From Hyalangium versicolor (GTDB lineage: Bacteria; Myxococcota; Myxococcia; Myxococcales; Myxococcaceae), in assembly GCF_020103695.1 (NCBI RefSeq), contig NZ_JAHXBF010000008.1, forward strand, positions 124,001 through 188,000: a DNA stretch of 64,000 bases, given 5' to 3'. Positions 51,469 through 63,011 of the stretch are shown piece by piece. The position numbers and the translations under genes are program-made. Each line of letters opens with the position of its first letter. Positions within the stretch are counted from its first letter, which is position 1. The notes under the pieces were generated by a model. That model had not been told where the DNA came from. It worked only from the letters and a program-made list of their open reading frames with translations, and did not search any database.

Positions 51469-51668
51469 TGTATCGCCAATTCTACCAAGGCATGGATTGG
51501 ACCCACCTGCCGCTGTTCGCGCTGCTGTTCTTCCTCGCGGTGTTCCTGGGCGTCGTCGCGTGGCTCTTCCTCGCGCGGCGCAGCCAGGACTTCGAGGCGG
51601 CGGCCCTGCTCCCGCTGCTCGATCAGGGCCCGTCGCGGCAGGACTCCGGAGGCACTGGCCATGAGTGA
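51468..51668 (+). CDS. ccoQ: Small cbb3 oxidase subunit CcoQ
   Basis: 66 residues from ATG 51468, which shares a base with the ccoNO stop. One membrane helix (LPLFALLFFLAVFLGVVAWLF) is followed by a charged tail (LARRSQDFEAAALLPLLDQG), as in CcoQ/FixQ. CcoQ stabilises the complex and is not catalytic. It overlaps ccoP by 8 bases. Confidence 0.85.
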   Translation: MYRQFYQGMDWTHLPLFALLFFLAVFLGVVAWLFLARRSQDFEAAALLPLLDQGPSRQDSGGTGHE

Positions 51669-52203
51669 CAAGTCCGCCGTCCACCACGTCTATGACGGCA
51701 TCGAAGAGCACGACAACGTGCTGCCCAACTGGTGGCTGGGCATCCTCTGGACGACGCTCGTCTTCAGTTTCGGCTACTGGTTCTACTACCACGTGGCGGA
51801 GATGGGGCCGGGGCAGCTCGGCGAGTACCAGCAGGAGTCCGCCGAGGCTGCCAGCAAAGTCGCTGACAGCAAGCCACTCTCGGACGAGACGCTGCTCGCC
51901 ATGGTGAAGGATGATCAGGCGACCGCCAGCGGCCGGCAGCTCTTCCAGCAGAACTGCGCGTCCTGCCACGGGGCGGAGGGGCAGGGGCTCATCGGCCCCA
52001 ACCTCACCGACAACGCGTGGCTCCATGGCGGCAAGCCGGTGGAGATCCACAAGACGATCTCCGAGGGCGCCGTGGCCAAGGGCATGCCCGCCTGGGAGCG
52101 GACGCTGGGGCCCACGCGCGTGCGCACGCTCACGGCATACGTGCTGACGCTCAAGGGGCGCAACCTTCCCGGCAAGCCTCCGCAGGGCGAGCCCGAGCAG
52201 TAG
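51661..52203 (+). CDS. ccoP: Single-heme cbb3 oxidase subunit III (CcoP, short form)
   Basis: 180 residues. The CcoP N-terminal signature (VYDGIEEHDNVLPNWWLGIL) and one membrane helix (WTTLVFSFGYWFYYHVAEMG) are clear. Only one heme c site is seen, C99-x-x-C102-H103 in NCASCHGAEGQG, with the distal Met in KGMPAW. The usual CcoP has about 300 residues and two hemes, so this is a short form. It should carry electrons from the donor cytochrome to CcoO/CcoN. Confidence 0.9.
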   Translation: MSDKSAVHHVYDGIEEHDNVLPNWWLGILWTTLVFSFGYWFYYHVAEMGPGQLGEYQQESAEAASKVADSKPLSDETLLAMVKDDQATASGRQLFQQNCASCHGAEGQGLIGPNLTDNAWLHGGKPVEIHKTISEGAVAKGMPAWERTLGPTRVRTLTAYVLTLKGRNLPGKPPQGEPEQ

Positions 52204-52212
52204 GAGACGGAG

Positions 52213-53607
52213 ATGGCACGCAGCGAAGGCCCTCGGGTCGATCAGCTCACCTCCATGAAGGCGGATGGCTCGCGTCTGGCCATCCACCCGGCGGACGTGA
52301 AGGGCCGGTTCATCAACCGCCGCCGCATCGGCTTCGCCGTGCTGATCGCCATCTACGTGGCGCTCCCGCTGGTGCACGTCGGCGGGCATCCGGCGGTGCA
52401 CCTCGACGTGGAGGCCCGTCGCTTCTACCTGTTCGGAGACACCTACAACGCCCAGGACTTCTGGCTCGTCCTCTTCCTGCTCACCACGGCGGGTTTCTCG
52501 TTGCTGTTCGCCACGGCCGCGCTGGGGCGCGTCTGGTGCGGTTGGGCCTGCCCTCAGACGGTGTTTCTGGAGGGGGTGTACCGGACCATCGAGCGTTGGA
52601 TCGACGGTCCTCGGGAGCGGCGCCTCCGGGTCTCCTCCGAGCCGTGGACGGCGGTCCGCGTTGCCCGCGCGGTGCTCAAGCATGGGGCGTATGTGGCGGT
52701 GTCTCTACTGCTGTCCCATGTGGCGCTGAGCCTCTTCGTCTCCGCGAAGGAACTGGCCTCCATGGTGCGCGAGGGCCCGGCGGGGCACGGCACGGCCTTC
52801 GCCTGGTCCATGGCCGTCACGGGCGCGCTGTACTTCAACTTCGCTTGGTTCCGGGAACAGCTCTGCGTGGTGCTGTGCCCCTATGGGCGGCTCCAGTCCG
52901 CCATGCATGATCGGGACTCGCTCATCATCGGCTACGACACCCGGAGGGGAGAGCCGAGAGGGCCCCTCCAGAAGGGCCCCGTGCTGGCTCCTCGGGGAGA
53001 CTGCGTCGACTGCCGCCGCTGCGTGATGGTGTGCCCCACGGGGATCGATATCCGCAACGGGCTGCAGTTGGAGTGCGTCGCCTGCGCTCAGTGCGTGGAC
53101 GCGTGCGACGAGGTGATGGACCGGATCGGCAAGCCGCGCGGTCTCGTTCGATATGGCTCGCTGAATGGATTGGCAGGGCTGGCGCGGCGTGTGCTCCGGC
53201 CCCGGTTGCTGGCGTATGGGGGGCTGCTGCTGGCTTCCCTCATCGCGCTCGGAGTGAGTCTGGCGCGGCGCACGCCCTTCGAGGCGAACCTGCTGCGCAT
53301 GCAGGGCGCTCCGTACCTGCTGGAGCAGGGCTCCGTGCGCAACCAGTTCGAACTCCACCTCGTGAACAAGAACCCGGGCGATGCCACCTTCCGCCTCTCG
53401 GTCGAGGCTCCGCAGTCCGCGGTCGTGGTGTTGCCTCAGAAGGAACTCCGGCTCGGCTCGTTGGAGAGCTTCCGGGTTCCCCTCTTCATCTCCCTGGAGC
53501 GCGGGAAGCACCCGCTCCCTTTCACCTTCACGTTGGAGGTGGTGGACCAGGCCTCGGGCGAGGTGAAGCGTCTCGAGGGCCGTTTCCTCGGGCCTCCAGG
53601 CCCCTGA
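52213..53607 (+). CDS. ccoG: cbb3 oxidase accessory protein CcoG (iron-sulfur, membrane)
   Basis: 464 residues. It has four or five membrane helices, the landmark GRVWCGWACPQTVFLEGVYR near residue 108, and two 4Fe-4S clusters in CVDCRRCVMVCPTGIDIR and CVACAQCVDACDEVM (about residues 260-305). The C-terminal periplasmic domain (NKNPGDATFRLSV) is an Ig-like fold. CcoG/RdxA-type proteins are reported to reduce copper for delivery to the oxidase. It is 9 bases after ccoP; no ccoH follows. Confidence 0.95.
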   Translation: MARSEGPRVDQLTSMKADGSRLAIHPADVKGRFINRRRIGFAVLIAIYVALPLVHVGGHPAVHLDVEARRFYLFGDTYNAQDFWLVLFLLTTAGFSLLFATAALGRVWCGWACPQTVFLEGVYRTIERWIDGPRERRLRVSSEPWTAVRVARAVLKHGAYVAVSLLLSHVALSLFVSAKELASMVREGPAGHGTAFAWSMAVTGALYFNFAWFREQLCVVLCPYGRLQSAMHDRDSLIIGYDTRRGEPRGPLQKGPVLAPRGDCVDCRRCVMVCPTGIDIRNGLQLECVACAQCVDACDEVMDRIGKPRGLVRYGSLNGLAGLARRVLRPRLLAYGGLLLASLIALGVSLARRTPFEANLLRMQGAPYLLEQGSVRNQFELHLVNKNPGDATFRLSVEAPQSAVVVLPQKELRLGSLESFRVPLFISLERGKHPLPFTFTLEVVDQASGEVKRLEGRFLGPPGP

Positions 53608-53720
53608 GCTCCATTCCCACGAGCCGCGCAAGGTTTGCGGCTCCGGAGCCTGGAACGCAGCGCGTGCAGAGGCGTTTCCTCGGAGAAGGGTTGGCACGGA
53701 CCTTGGATTGAGGAACGGTC

Positions 53721-55091
53721 ATGTTCGCTCCTCTGGAAGTTCCGACACCCTCGGAAGAGCTCCTGCGCCGGTACGATGTCTCGGGCCCTCGCTACACCAG
53801 TTACCCCACCGCGCCCGAGTGGCGGCACGACCTGGGCGCCGACGACTTCGCCGAGCGGCTCGAGGCCGCGGGAGCAGCAGGCGCGGCCAATCCCCTCTCG
53901 CTCTACGTCCACCTGCCGTTCTGTTGGAGCCTGTGCTGGTACTGCGGGTGCAACGTCTTCATCTCGCAGGATCGCGGCTTGGCGGACCAGTACATCGATC
54001 ACCTGGTCCTTGAGCTGGATCTCGTGGCCGAGCGGCTGGGGAACAGGCGGTCGCTGGCGCAGGTGCACTGGGGCGGCGGCACGCCCACGTTTCTCTCCGA
54101 GCATCAGATCGAGCGCCTGTGGTCCGAGATCTCCCGGCGCTTCACCCTCCAGCCAGATGCCGAAGTGGCCATCGAGGTCCATCCGGCCGTGACGACGCCC
54201 GGGCAGCTCTCCCTGTTGCGGCAGCTCGGCTTCAACCGGATCTCCATGGGGCTTCAGGACTTCAACCCGAAGGTCCAGGAGGTGACCCACCGCATCCAGT
54301 CCTTCGAGCAGACCGCATCCCTGCTGGAGCACTCGCGGTCGCTGGGCTTCACCGGAGTGAACTTCGATCTCATCTATGGACTGCCGTACCAGGAGCCCGA
54401 GGGCTGGGCTCGGACGCTGGAGCAGGTGCTGGAGCTGCGTCCGGACAGGCTCGCGGTCTACTCGTTCGCCTTCATGCCCAAGGTGCTCAAGCACCAGAAC
54501 CGGATGCCCGCAGAGGCCGTCCCCACCGGACGCGAGAAGCTGGAATTGTTCCGCGCGGCCTACGCCTCGTTCGTGGGCGCGGGCTATCGGCCCATCGGCA
54601 TGGATCACTTCGCCGTGCCGGAGGACGAACTGGCCCGAGCCCAGGAGCGGCGGACTCTCGGACGCAACTTCCAGGGCTACACCGTGAAGTGGGCCACGGA
54701 CGTGGTGGCGCTGGGCAGCACCGGTATCAGTGATGTGGCGGGGGCCTACTTCCAGAACGTCCGCCAGCTGCCGCGCTACGCCGAGAACGTGACGCAGGGC
54801 CGCTTCGCCACCGAGCGCGGCATCCGCATGAGCGCGGACGATCAGCGCCGCCGCGCGGTCATCACCCAGATCATGTGCAACTTCTGGGTCGATTTGGGCG
54901 AGGAGGGCACTCGCTACTTCGCCCCCGAGTTGGAGCGGCTGCGGGCCTTCGAGGAGGACGGATTGCTGGTGCGCCAGGGGACACAGCTGGAGCTGACGCC
55001 TCTGGGGCGGCTCTTCGTGCGCAACGTGGCCATGGTCTTCGATGCCTACCTGACGCAGGGCGCAAAGCCGCGCTTCTCTCGGACGGTATAG
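53721..55091 (+). CDS. hemN: Oxygen-independent coproporphyrinogen III oxidase
   Basis: 456 residues. The radical-SAM cluster site is C68, C72 and C75 with the HemN-specific C77 (CWSLCWYCGCN). GGGTPTFLS and the later GLQDFNP and NFDLIYGLPYQ motifs are also typical, and the C-terminal HemN domain is complete. It converts coproporphyrinogen III to protoporphyrinogen IX without oxygen, needed to make heme for the cbb3 oxidase at low oxygen. It follows ccoG at 113 bases. Confidence 0.95.
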   Translation: MFAPLEVPTPSEELLRRYDVSGPRYTSYPTAPEWRHDLGADDFAERLEAAGAAGAANPLSLYVHLPFCWSLCWYCGCNVFISQDRGLADQYIDHLVLELDLVAERLGNRRSLAQVHWGGGTPTFLSEHQIERLWSEISRRFTLQPDAEVAIEVHPAVTTPGQLSLLRQLGFNRISMGLQDFNPKVQEVTHRIQSFEQTASLLEHSRSLGFTGVNFDLIYGLPYQEPEGWARTLEQVLELRPDRLAVYSFAFMPKVLKHQNRMPAEAVPTGREKLELFRAAYASFVGAGYRPIGMDHFAVPEDELARAQERRTLGRNFQGYTVKWATDVVALGSTGISDVAGAYFQNVRQLPRYAENVTQGRFATERGIRMSADDQRRRAVITQIMCNFWVDLGEEGTRYFAPELERLRAFEEDGLLVRQGTQLELTPLGRLFVRNVAMVFDAYLTQGAKPRFSRTV

Positions 55092-55160
55092 TGGGAGGCA
55101 CTCGGGGGCTTGCTCGCTTGGGGGACGTTCCTGGAGCCAGTACCGCCGGATGCGCACCGT

Positions 55161-55175
55161 CTCCCGTGACGGGAG
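55161..55175 (+). promoter_or_regulatory. Hairpin that can cover the ribosome binding site of the next gene
   Basis: CTCCC and GGGAG form a 5-base stem with loop GTGAC. The GGGAGG ribosome site for ATG 55182 lies in its 3' arm, so it might dampen translation. Weak, short stem; inference. Confidence 0.3.
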
Positions 55176-55181
55176 GTGTCC

Positions 55182-55751
55182 ATGCGGAGGCCGCTAGAGC
55201 ACGGGAGGAGCCGGAGGACTTGGAGTGCCAGGGCCCTCTGCTCGCTTTGCGGGCTGGTAGTGCTCCTTCTCGCACTCCCCGTCACGGCGCTGCCCGAGAC
55301 GGGGGAGTCCGTGCCCCCGTTCTCCGCGAAGGATCTGCTCGGCCAGCCCCATGAGAGCCGCGAGTGGCAGGGGCAGCCCACCCTGCTCGTGGTCATTACC
55401 GAACAACACGGCGGGGACGAGATGCGCCGGTGGTTCGATACCGCAGCGCAGCACATCCCCGACGAAGTGCACCGAGCCTCCATTATTTCGTTGAGCCTGC
55501 CTTTCTACGTGAGCACCGGCATGGTTCGCGGCCGAGCCAAGGAGCAGGTACCTCCCCAGTTCTGGCATGACACCTGGGCCGACAAGGACGCGAAGATGGC
55601 CCACGTGCTCGGTCTGGCCACGAGCCGGCAGCCCTACGTGCTGGCCCTGGATGAGCACGGGCAGGTGCTGGCCAGCGTGCATGGGACCGTGGACTCGCCT
55701 GAGGCCCGGCTCATCTGGGAGGCGTTGGCCGGACAGCAACGTCCCAGGTGA
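55182..55751 (+). CDS. Exported thioredoxin-fold-like protein
   Basis: 189 residues from ATG 55182 (GTG 55176 is also possible). A signal or anchor helix (CSLCGLVVLLLALPVTALP) precedes a thioredoxin-like core (GESVPPFSAKDLLGQPHESR, QPTLLVVITEQHGGDEM, QPYVLALDEHGQVLAS). There is no CxxC, so it is not a disulfide oxidoreductase; it resembles YtfJ-like or SCO/peroxiredoxin-like extracytoplasmic proteins. It follows the cco/hemN module, where SCO-like copper chaperones often occur, but the copper-binding Cys pair is absent. Confidence 0.6.
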   Translation: MRRPLEHGRSRRTWSARALCSLCGLVVLLLALPVTALPETGESVPPFSAKDLLGQPHESREWQGQPTLLVVITEQHGGDEMRRWFDTAAQHIPDEVHRASIISLSLPFYVSTGMVRGRAKEQVPPQFWHDTWADKDAKMAHVLGLATSRQPYVLALDEHGQVLASVHGTVDSPEARLIWEALAGQQRPR

Positions 55752-55767
55752 GGTAGAGAAGAGGGAC

Positions 55768-56210
55768 ATGGCCGACAAGCGCCGGTTCGATCTCTTCGCT
55801 CAGTTCATCGTGGAACGCTTCGTCGCCCCTCGCATCTTCGACATTGCTGGCGGTCAGGGCCGGCTCAACGATGCGCTGAGCCGTTTGGGACGGAGCGTCA
55901 CCACGTTTGATCTGCGCCACAAACACCTACCTGTGCGATTCGCCCAGAGGGCCTTCACTCTGGAGGAACCCTGCGAGGCGGATCTGCTCGTGGGGATGCA
56001 CCCGGACGGTGCGACGCGGATCATCATTGAATACGCCGCGACCCACCGGCTGCCGTTCGCGGTGGTTCCGTGCTGTTCCGACAACAGCATGCCGTACAAT
56101 CCTTGGATGCGGCACCTCGCGGAACTGGCGCGTGAGCGCGGGTTCCCCGTGGTGCAGGAACACAGCTTGCCCATGGATGGTCGCGCCCGGGTGCTCCTGG
56201 GCGAGTTCTC

Positions 56211-56214
<4 letters not shown>
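55768..56214 (+). CDS. Small SAM-methyltransferase-fold protein
   Basis: 148 residues from ATG 55768. Motif I is visible (RIFDIAGGQGRLNDALSRLG), followed by TTFDLRHK as the acidic motif II strand and later DLLVGMHPDGATR, where methyltransferases place their motif IV. The protein is shorter than most class I methyltransferases and ends soon after. No substrate-specific feature is visible. The start of the next gene overlaps its stop by four bases. Confidence 0.6.
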
Positions 56215-58628
<2,414 letters not shown>

Positions 58629-58646
58629 GGGGCGGCGCGCTGGGGC

Positions 58647-59738
58647 TCAGTTGATGTTGTACCAGTGCGCGAAGAGGTAGAGGAACATGCCCTGGAGGAG
58701 CGCGCCTGCGCAGATGCAGGGCGACAGGAGGGAAGGGCGGCGCGTCATCCAAACGCCGAGCGGGAGGAAGGCGGGCCAGCAGGATGCGCTGTAGCGGCCC
58801 AGTCCGGCGAGCCCCACCGTCCAGAGGGTCAGCATGAGCCCCACCGCGAAGGCCGCGAACACGCGCCATCGGGGCTCCCGAAGCAGCAGCACCGCGCCGA
58901 TGCCAGGGACCAGGGAGAAGAGGACGTAGAGGTAGATCTCCAGGGGCAGCGCGTTGCCTCGGAGCAGGTCTCCGAGTCCGAACCAGGCCAGCTCTCCCCA
59001 GCCCTCCTTGCGGTGCGTCCACCAGGCGAACGGCTCGCCGCGGGTGGCTCCGAGGTAGAGCATGTAGAGCGAGGCGCAGCCGAAGGGCAGGAGGAGCCCG
59101 AGGAAGGCCGGGTGCAGCAGGAAGCGCCGGGGGTGGAAGCCGCGCTCCCGAAGCTGCGCGGTGAGCAGGGACAGCCCGGCGACGATGGTGAGGTGCCGAG
59201 CGAGGACTCCAAGCCCCAGGACACCGCCCGCCACCACGTGTCTCCCGCGCAGGGCGAGGAGCACGGCCAGCGCGCTGGTGAGCACCATGAGCGACTCGGG
59301 GTAGCCGGCGGCCTGGAAGAAGGCGAAGGGGAAGGCTGCGAAGAGGCTCAGGCCGGCGCGAGCCACCTGTTCACCCTCGGCCTCCAGGAAGACTCGGTAC
59401 ACGGCGAGCAGAGCGCCCAGGCCGGCCAGGTTTGCCAGCAACACGAGACTGATGGGCACGGAGAGGCCCGTGAGCCACGAGAGCCCTTTGCCCAGCAGGG
59501 GGAAGAGCGGGAAGAAGTTGGTCCAGAAGGGCTCCCGGTACCCGTCGAGCGCGATGTGTGTGTAGTAAAGGCAGTCCCAACGGCAGAGGCCCCCGAGCGA
59601 GGGCACCTCGAGGAGCTTGGGGCCGTCGAAGTGGAGCCTCGGATCCATTCGCAGCGACCAGCTCGTGAGGGCGAGGATGGCGGCGCGGGTGAAGAGGAAC
59701 ACGGCCACGGGGAAGGCGGCCCAGCGCAGGCGGCTCAT
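58647..59738 (-). CDS. GT-C-type mannosyltransferase-like membrane protein (PIG-V family)
   Basis: 363 residues from the ATG at 59738, which overlaps the stop of the upstream gene. The acidic motif of GT-C enzymes is near the N-terminus (LGGLCRWDCLYYTHIA, with the WD pair). About 10 helices are predicted, with FFPLFPLLGKGL and AAGYPESLMVL loops resembling PIG-V. Such enzymes transfer mannose or other sugars from a lipid-linked donor on the outer face of the membrane. Donor and acceptor are unknown. Co-transcribed with the 59735 gene. Confidence 0.8.
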   Translation of the reverse strand: MSRLRWAAFPVAVFLFTRAAILALTSWSLRMDPRLHFDGPKLLEVPSLGGLCRWDCLYYTHIALDGYREPFWTNFFPLFPLLGKGLSWLTGLSVPISLVLLANLAGLGALLAVYRVFLEAEGEQVARAGLSLFAAFPFAFFQAAGYPESLMVLTSALAVLLALRGRHVVAGGVLGLGVLARHLTIVAGLSLLTAQLRERGFHPRRFLLHPAFLGLLLPFGCASLYMLYLGATRGEPFAWWTHRKEGWGELAWFGLGDLLRGNALPLEIYLYVLFSLVPGIGAVLLLREPRWRVFAAFAVGLMLTLWTVGLAGLGRYSASCWPAFLPLGVWMTRRPSLLSPCICAGALLQGMFLYLFAHWYNIN

Positions 59739-61204
59739 GGGGTCGCTCGCTTGAGCAGGATGCAATCTTCGCCCTCGGGCTCCAGGACCTGGGTCCAGCC
59801 ACCCTCGTGTTGCAGCGCATCTGGCAGGACGCTGCCCGGTCCCGTCCGATTCCACAGCACGTAGTCGGGCGAATAGCGCGCCAGGGCGTCCCGCCAGCCC
59901 GGCAGCCCGTACACGAACTTGTCGTAGTCATCGTGGATGGACTGGGGGAAGGGATCATTTCGGCTGTCGATGAAGACCTTGTACTCGGGGCCGGCGAAGT
60001 AGGAGAGGGCTCCACCCATGATGAAGCGGTTGAGGACCTTGCCGGGAGGCAGCGTCTTCAGCGTGTCGAAGCAGGCCAGCGGGAAGCGGCCGGGGTAGAT
60101 CCGCTCGCGGACCGTGGCTGGGTGGAGCGCGGCGGAGAGCGCCAGGACGGCGAGCACCAGGAAAGGCCACGCGGTTCCACCCGCTCGTTGGATCCAGGCA
60201 GTGCTCCATCCATCCAGAGTTCTCCAGGCGGCGCGGAAGGCTTCAGGGAGTGCCGAGGGCGCGAGGCGGTGGTGGTGCTCGGCGATGAAGACGGCCAGGA
60301 GCAGCGCGGCGAAGGGAGCGTGCCGCTGGGCGCCGAGGGAGGCCACTGTGAGCCCGAGCGTGGGCAGGAGGATGGCCCAGGCGCGAGGGCGGGCGCCGCC
60401 GCAGACGAAGGTCGCGAGGAAGGCGAGGGCCAGATGGTACCGCGCCCAGCGCAGGGTGAGGTCCAGCGGCTGCCATTCCTCCAGGGTCTGGGTGGAGGCG
60501 AGGGCCGAGTGGAGGATGGGATAGAGGTAGATGCTCGGGCCGCTGGGAGAGAGCGCCGAGGCGAGGTACGCGAGCCCAGTGGCTCCCAGGGCCAGGGCAC
60601 AGCGGCGGCGGTGCGTGGTGTCTCCGCCATCGATCAGCGCGCCGACCGCGGTGGAGCCCAGCAGGGCAGGGCCCAGGAGCCAGCTGCCGTGCAGGTTGGC
60701 CCAGAGGACACACAGCGGGATGAGCAGCCAGGGCGCGCGTTCGCTGCCCCGTCGCCACGCCTGCGTCAGCAGGACGGCGAGGGCAAAGAGGACATGGCCC
60801 AGGTGGTAGGGCCGTTCCTGGTACCAGGTGAAGGCCTGCGCCACGAGCGCCAGGGCCAGCACTCCCAGCTCGACGAGTCCGGGTGAGGAGGCGACGGAAC
60901 GGATGGCACTCCAGGCGAGCACCACGAAGGTGGCAACGAGGGTGGCGACAAGCAGCTCGGGACCGGCGGCGCCGAAGATGCGCAGGGAGAGCTCGGCGAG
61001 GATGCCGAAGCCCCACTCATGAGGCACCCAGCCGGCCGTGCCGGTGACGCTGAACGGGTCCAGGCGGGAGAAGCCATGTGCGAGGATCCACCGGGCCCCG
61101 GCGAGGTGGAAGAACAGATCATAGTTCTTGAGGGGCGACAGGGCGATGGGCACCGTCACCAGGAGTGCCAGCACCGCCGCCGGGCCGGGGAGGAGTCTTC
61201 TCAC
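59735..61204 (-). CDS. Polytopic membrane protein, GT-C glycosyltransferase-like
   Basis: 489 residues from GTG 61204; the frame extends to 61477, but that part has no coding character and overlaps the start of the pseudouridine synthase. About 10 helices are predicted, with NYDLFFHLAGARW near the N-terminus resembling the acidic loop of GT-C enzymes, and a C-terminal soluble domain (YKVFIDSRNDPFPQSIHDDY). It is translationally coupled to the next mannosyltransferase-like gene. It is probably a second sugar- or lipid-transferring protein of the pair. Confidence 0.65.
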   Translation of the reverse strand: MRRLLPGPAAVLALLVTVPIALSPLKNYDLFFHLAGARWILAHGFSRLDPFSVTGTAGWVPHEWGFGILAELSLRIFGAAGPELLVATLVATFVVLAWSAIRSVASSPGLVELGVLALALVAQAFTWYQERPYHLGHVLFALAVLLTQAWRRGSERAPWLLIPLCVLWANLHGSWLLGPALLGSTAVGALIDGGDTTHRRRCALALGATGLAYLASALSPSGPSIYLYPILHSALASTQTLEEWQPLDLTLRWARYHLALAFLATFVCGGARPRAWAILLPTLGLTVASLGAQRHAPFAALLLAVFIAEHHHRLAPSALPEAFRAAWRTLDGWSTAWIQRAGGTAWPFLVLAVLALSAALHPATVRERIYPGRFPLACFDTLKTLPPGKVLNRFIMGGALSYFAGPEYKVFIDSRNDPFPQSIHDDYDKFVYGLPGWRDALARYSPDYVLWNRTGPGSVLPDALQHEGGWTQVLEPEGEDCILLKRATP

Positions 61205-61316
61205 GGCTGGGCAGTCTAACCGCGGTTCTCGCGAGAGCCGCTTGCATCTGCACGCCCGCGCCTGTTGAGTCCGCCCCGGCGACCCAGGGGAGTCCTGGGC
61301 CCCCGAGAGGGAGAGC

Positions 61317-62234
61317 ATGGCGTCGCGGAAGATCACCGTCCCCCGAGAGGCTGCCGGAGAGCGGCTGGACAAGCACCTGTCGAAACATGTGCCGGGCCTC
61401 TCGCTGGAGCGGGCTCGCACGCTGATTGCGCAGGGGCAGGTGCGCATTCGCGGGAAGAAATGCCAGCCCACGCGCAAGCTCTGGGGAGGCGAGGAGATCG
61501 AACTCGACCAGCCACCTCCAAGGGCGCCTCCCAGGCGTCATGTGGAGGGGCCGGAGCTCCCCGTGCTCCATGACGACGAGACCATGGTCATCATCAACAA
61601 GCCTCCGGGGCTCGTGGTGGAGCCAGGGGGCTCGGAGCCCTCGGTGGTGGAGTTGGTGGCGGCGAGGTTGCCGCCCTTCGATGTCGAGGGCGTGGCGCAG
61701 CCCGGCGTCGTGCACCGGCTGGATCGGGAGACGAGTGGCTGTCTCGTGCTCGCGCGCACCGATGAGGCCGTGGCGGCGCTCGATCGCGCGTTCCAGGAGA
61801 AGCGGGTGGACAAGCGCTACTGGACACTCGTGCTGGGAGAGGCTCCCGAGAAGGGGCGGCTGGAGGGCCCCTATGGTCGCGACCCGAAGGATCCTCGCAA
61901 GTTCACCACACGCGTTCCGTCCGCGCGCCGGGCCGTGTTGTCCTATGAGGTGCGGGAGCGGCTCCACGGTGCGACGCTGCTGGAGGTGAAGCTGGAGACC
62001 GGACGTACGCACCAGATCCGCGTCCAGCTCTCCGAGGCGGGCTACCCCGTCCTCGGTGATGCCATCTATGGCCCCGCGGAGACACGCGCACACGCGGCTG
62101 CGAGAGAACTGGGACGCCAGGCCCTGCACGCGCTGCGGCTCGCCCTGCCACGTCCCGCCTCGGGAGAACTCATCCAGGTGGAAGCCCCCCTGCCCGAGGA
62201 CTTTCAGCGGGCCCTGGCGCTGCTGCGCGCCTGA
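61317..62234 (+). CDS. RluA-family ribosomal RNA pseudouridine synthase
   Basis: 305 residues. An S4 RNA-binding domain (about 8-65, GERLDKHLSKH and GQVRIRGKK) precedes the catalytic domain with HRLDRETSGCLVLART, where the Asp is the nucleophile. The LEGPYGRDPKD and RTHQIRVQL motifs are also typical. The enzyme isomerises uridine to pseudouridine in rRNA or tRNA; its exact target (RluC-, RluD- or RluA-like) cannot be set. Cytoplasmic housekeeping gene. Confidence 0.92.
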   Translation: MASRKITVPREAAGERLDKHLSKHVPGLSLERARTLIAQGQVRIRGKKCQPTRKLWGGEEIELDQPPPRAPPRRHVEGPELPVLHDDETMVIINKPPGLVVEPGGSEPSVVELVAARLPPFDVEGVAQPGVVHRLDRETSGCLVLARTDEAVAALDRAFQEKRVDKRYWTLVLGEAPEKGRLEGPYGRDPKDPRKFTTRVPSARRAVLSYEVRERLHGATLLEVKLETGRTHQIRVQLSEAGYPVLGDAIYGPAETRAHAAARELGRQALHALRLALPRPASGELIQVEAPLPEDFQRALALLRA

Positions 62235-62303
62235 CCCCTGTCGGGCGAGACCACTGCCAACTGGTATGCTGGTCGTACCAGCTCAGGAACTACATTGCCG
62301 CCC

Positions 62304-62996
62304 ATGAATGTCGAGCATGTCTCGCCGCCGGGCCCTCGCTGGCTCTACCTCCACGGCTTCGCCTCGGGCCCCGAGTCCGCCAAGGGTGTGGCGCTCTCGG
62401 CGCACTACGCCCGGTACGGCATCCCCCTGGAGCGGCTGAACCTGCGCCAGCCCTCGCTGGAGCACCTGCGCCTGAGCGCGATGATGCGCACGGTTCGTGA
62501 AGCCATCGGCGGAGAGCGGGATCGGGCCATCCTCTTTGGCTCGAGCCTGGGAGGGCTGACGGCGTGCCGGGTGGCGGAGGAGGACGCGCGGGTGTGTGCG
62601 CTGGTGCTCTTGGCTCCGGCACTTCGGGCCATGGAGCAATTGAGGCGCCGCGCGGGCGAGGCTGGCATGCGCCGCTGGGAGCAGACGGGCTGGATGGAGA
62701 CACAGGACTACGCCGAGAAGCGGATGGTCCGGGTGGACTTCGGCTTCGTCCCGGATCTGAAGGCCATCGACGCACGGTCCGGCGGGTGGCCCGATGTCCG
62801 GGTTCCCACGCTCATTCTCCACGGGCGTCAGGATGACACGGTCGACATCCACGCCTCTCGGCAGTGGGCGCGAGGCAAGCGGCACGTGCGGCTCGTGGAA
62901 GTGGATGACGGCCACGAGCTGGTGGCCTCGCTCGGGCGCATCACCGCCGAGGCCGACGACTTCCTGCGGCCCTTTCTGGCTCCCGTGGGAGCCTGA
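62304..62996 (+). CDS. YqiA-type alpha/beta hydrolase
   Basis: 230 residues from ATG 62304; a TTG at 62295 would add three. The motifs are LYLHGFASGPESAKG, the nucleophile Ser in LFGSSLGGLTA, Asp in LHGRQDDTVDI and His in DDGHELV. This matches the YqiA/YcfP (UPF0227) esterase group and similar carboxylesterases. It is cytoplasmic with no signal peptide. The natural substrate is unknown. Confidence 0.85.
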   Translation: MNVEHVSPPGPRWLYLHGFASGPESAKGVALSAHYARYGIPLERLNLRQPSLEHLRLSAMMRTVREAIGGERDRAILFGSSLGGLTACRVAEEDARVCALVLLAPALRAMEQLRRRAGEAGMRRWEQTGWMETQDYAEKRMVRVDFGFVPDLKAIDARSGGWPDVRVPTLILHGRQDDTVDIHASRQWARGKRHVRLVEVDDGHELVASLGRITAEADDFLRPFLAPVGA

Positions 62997-63011
62997 GCGC
63001 CGCGGCGGGGA

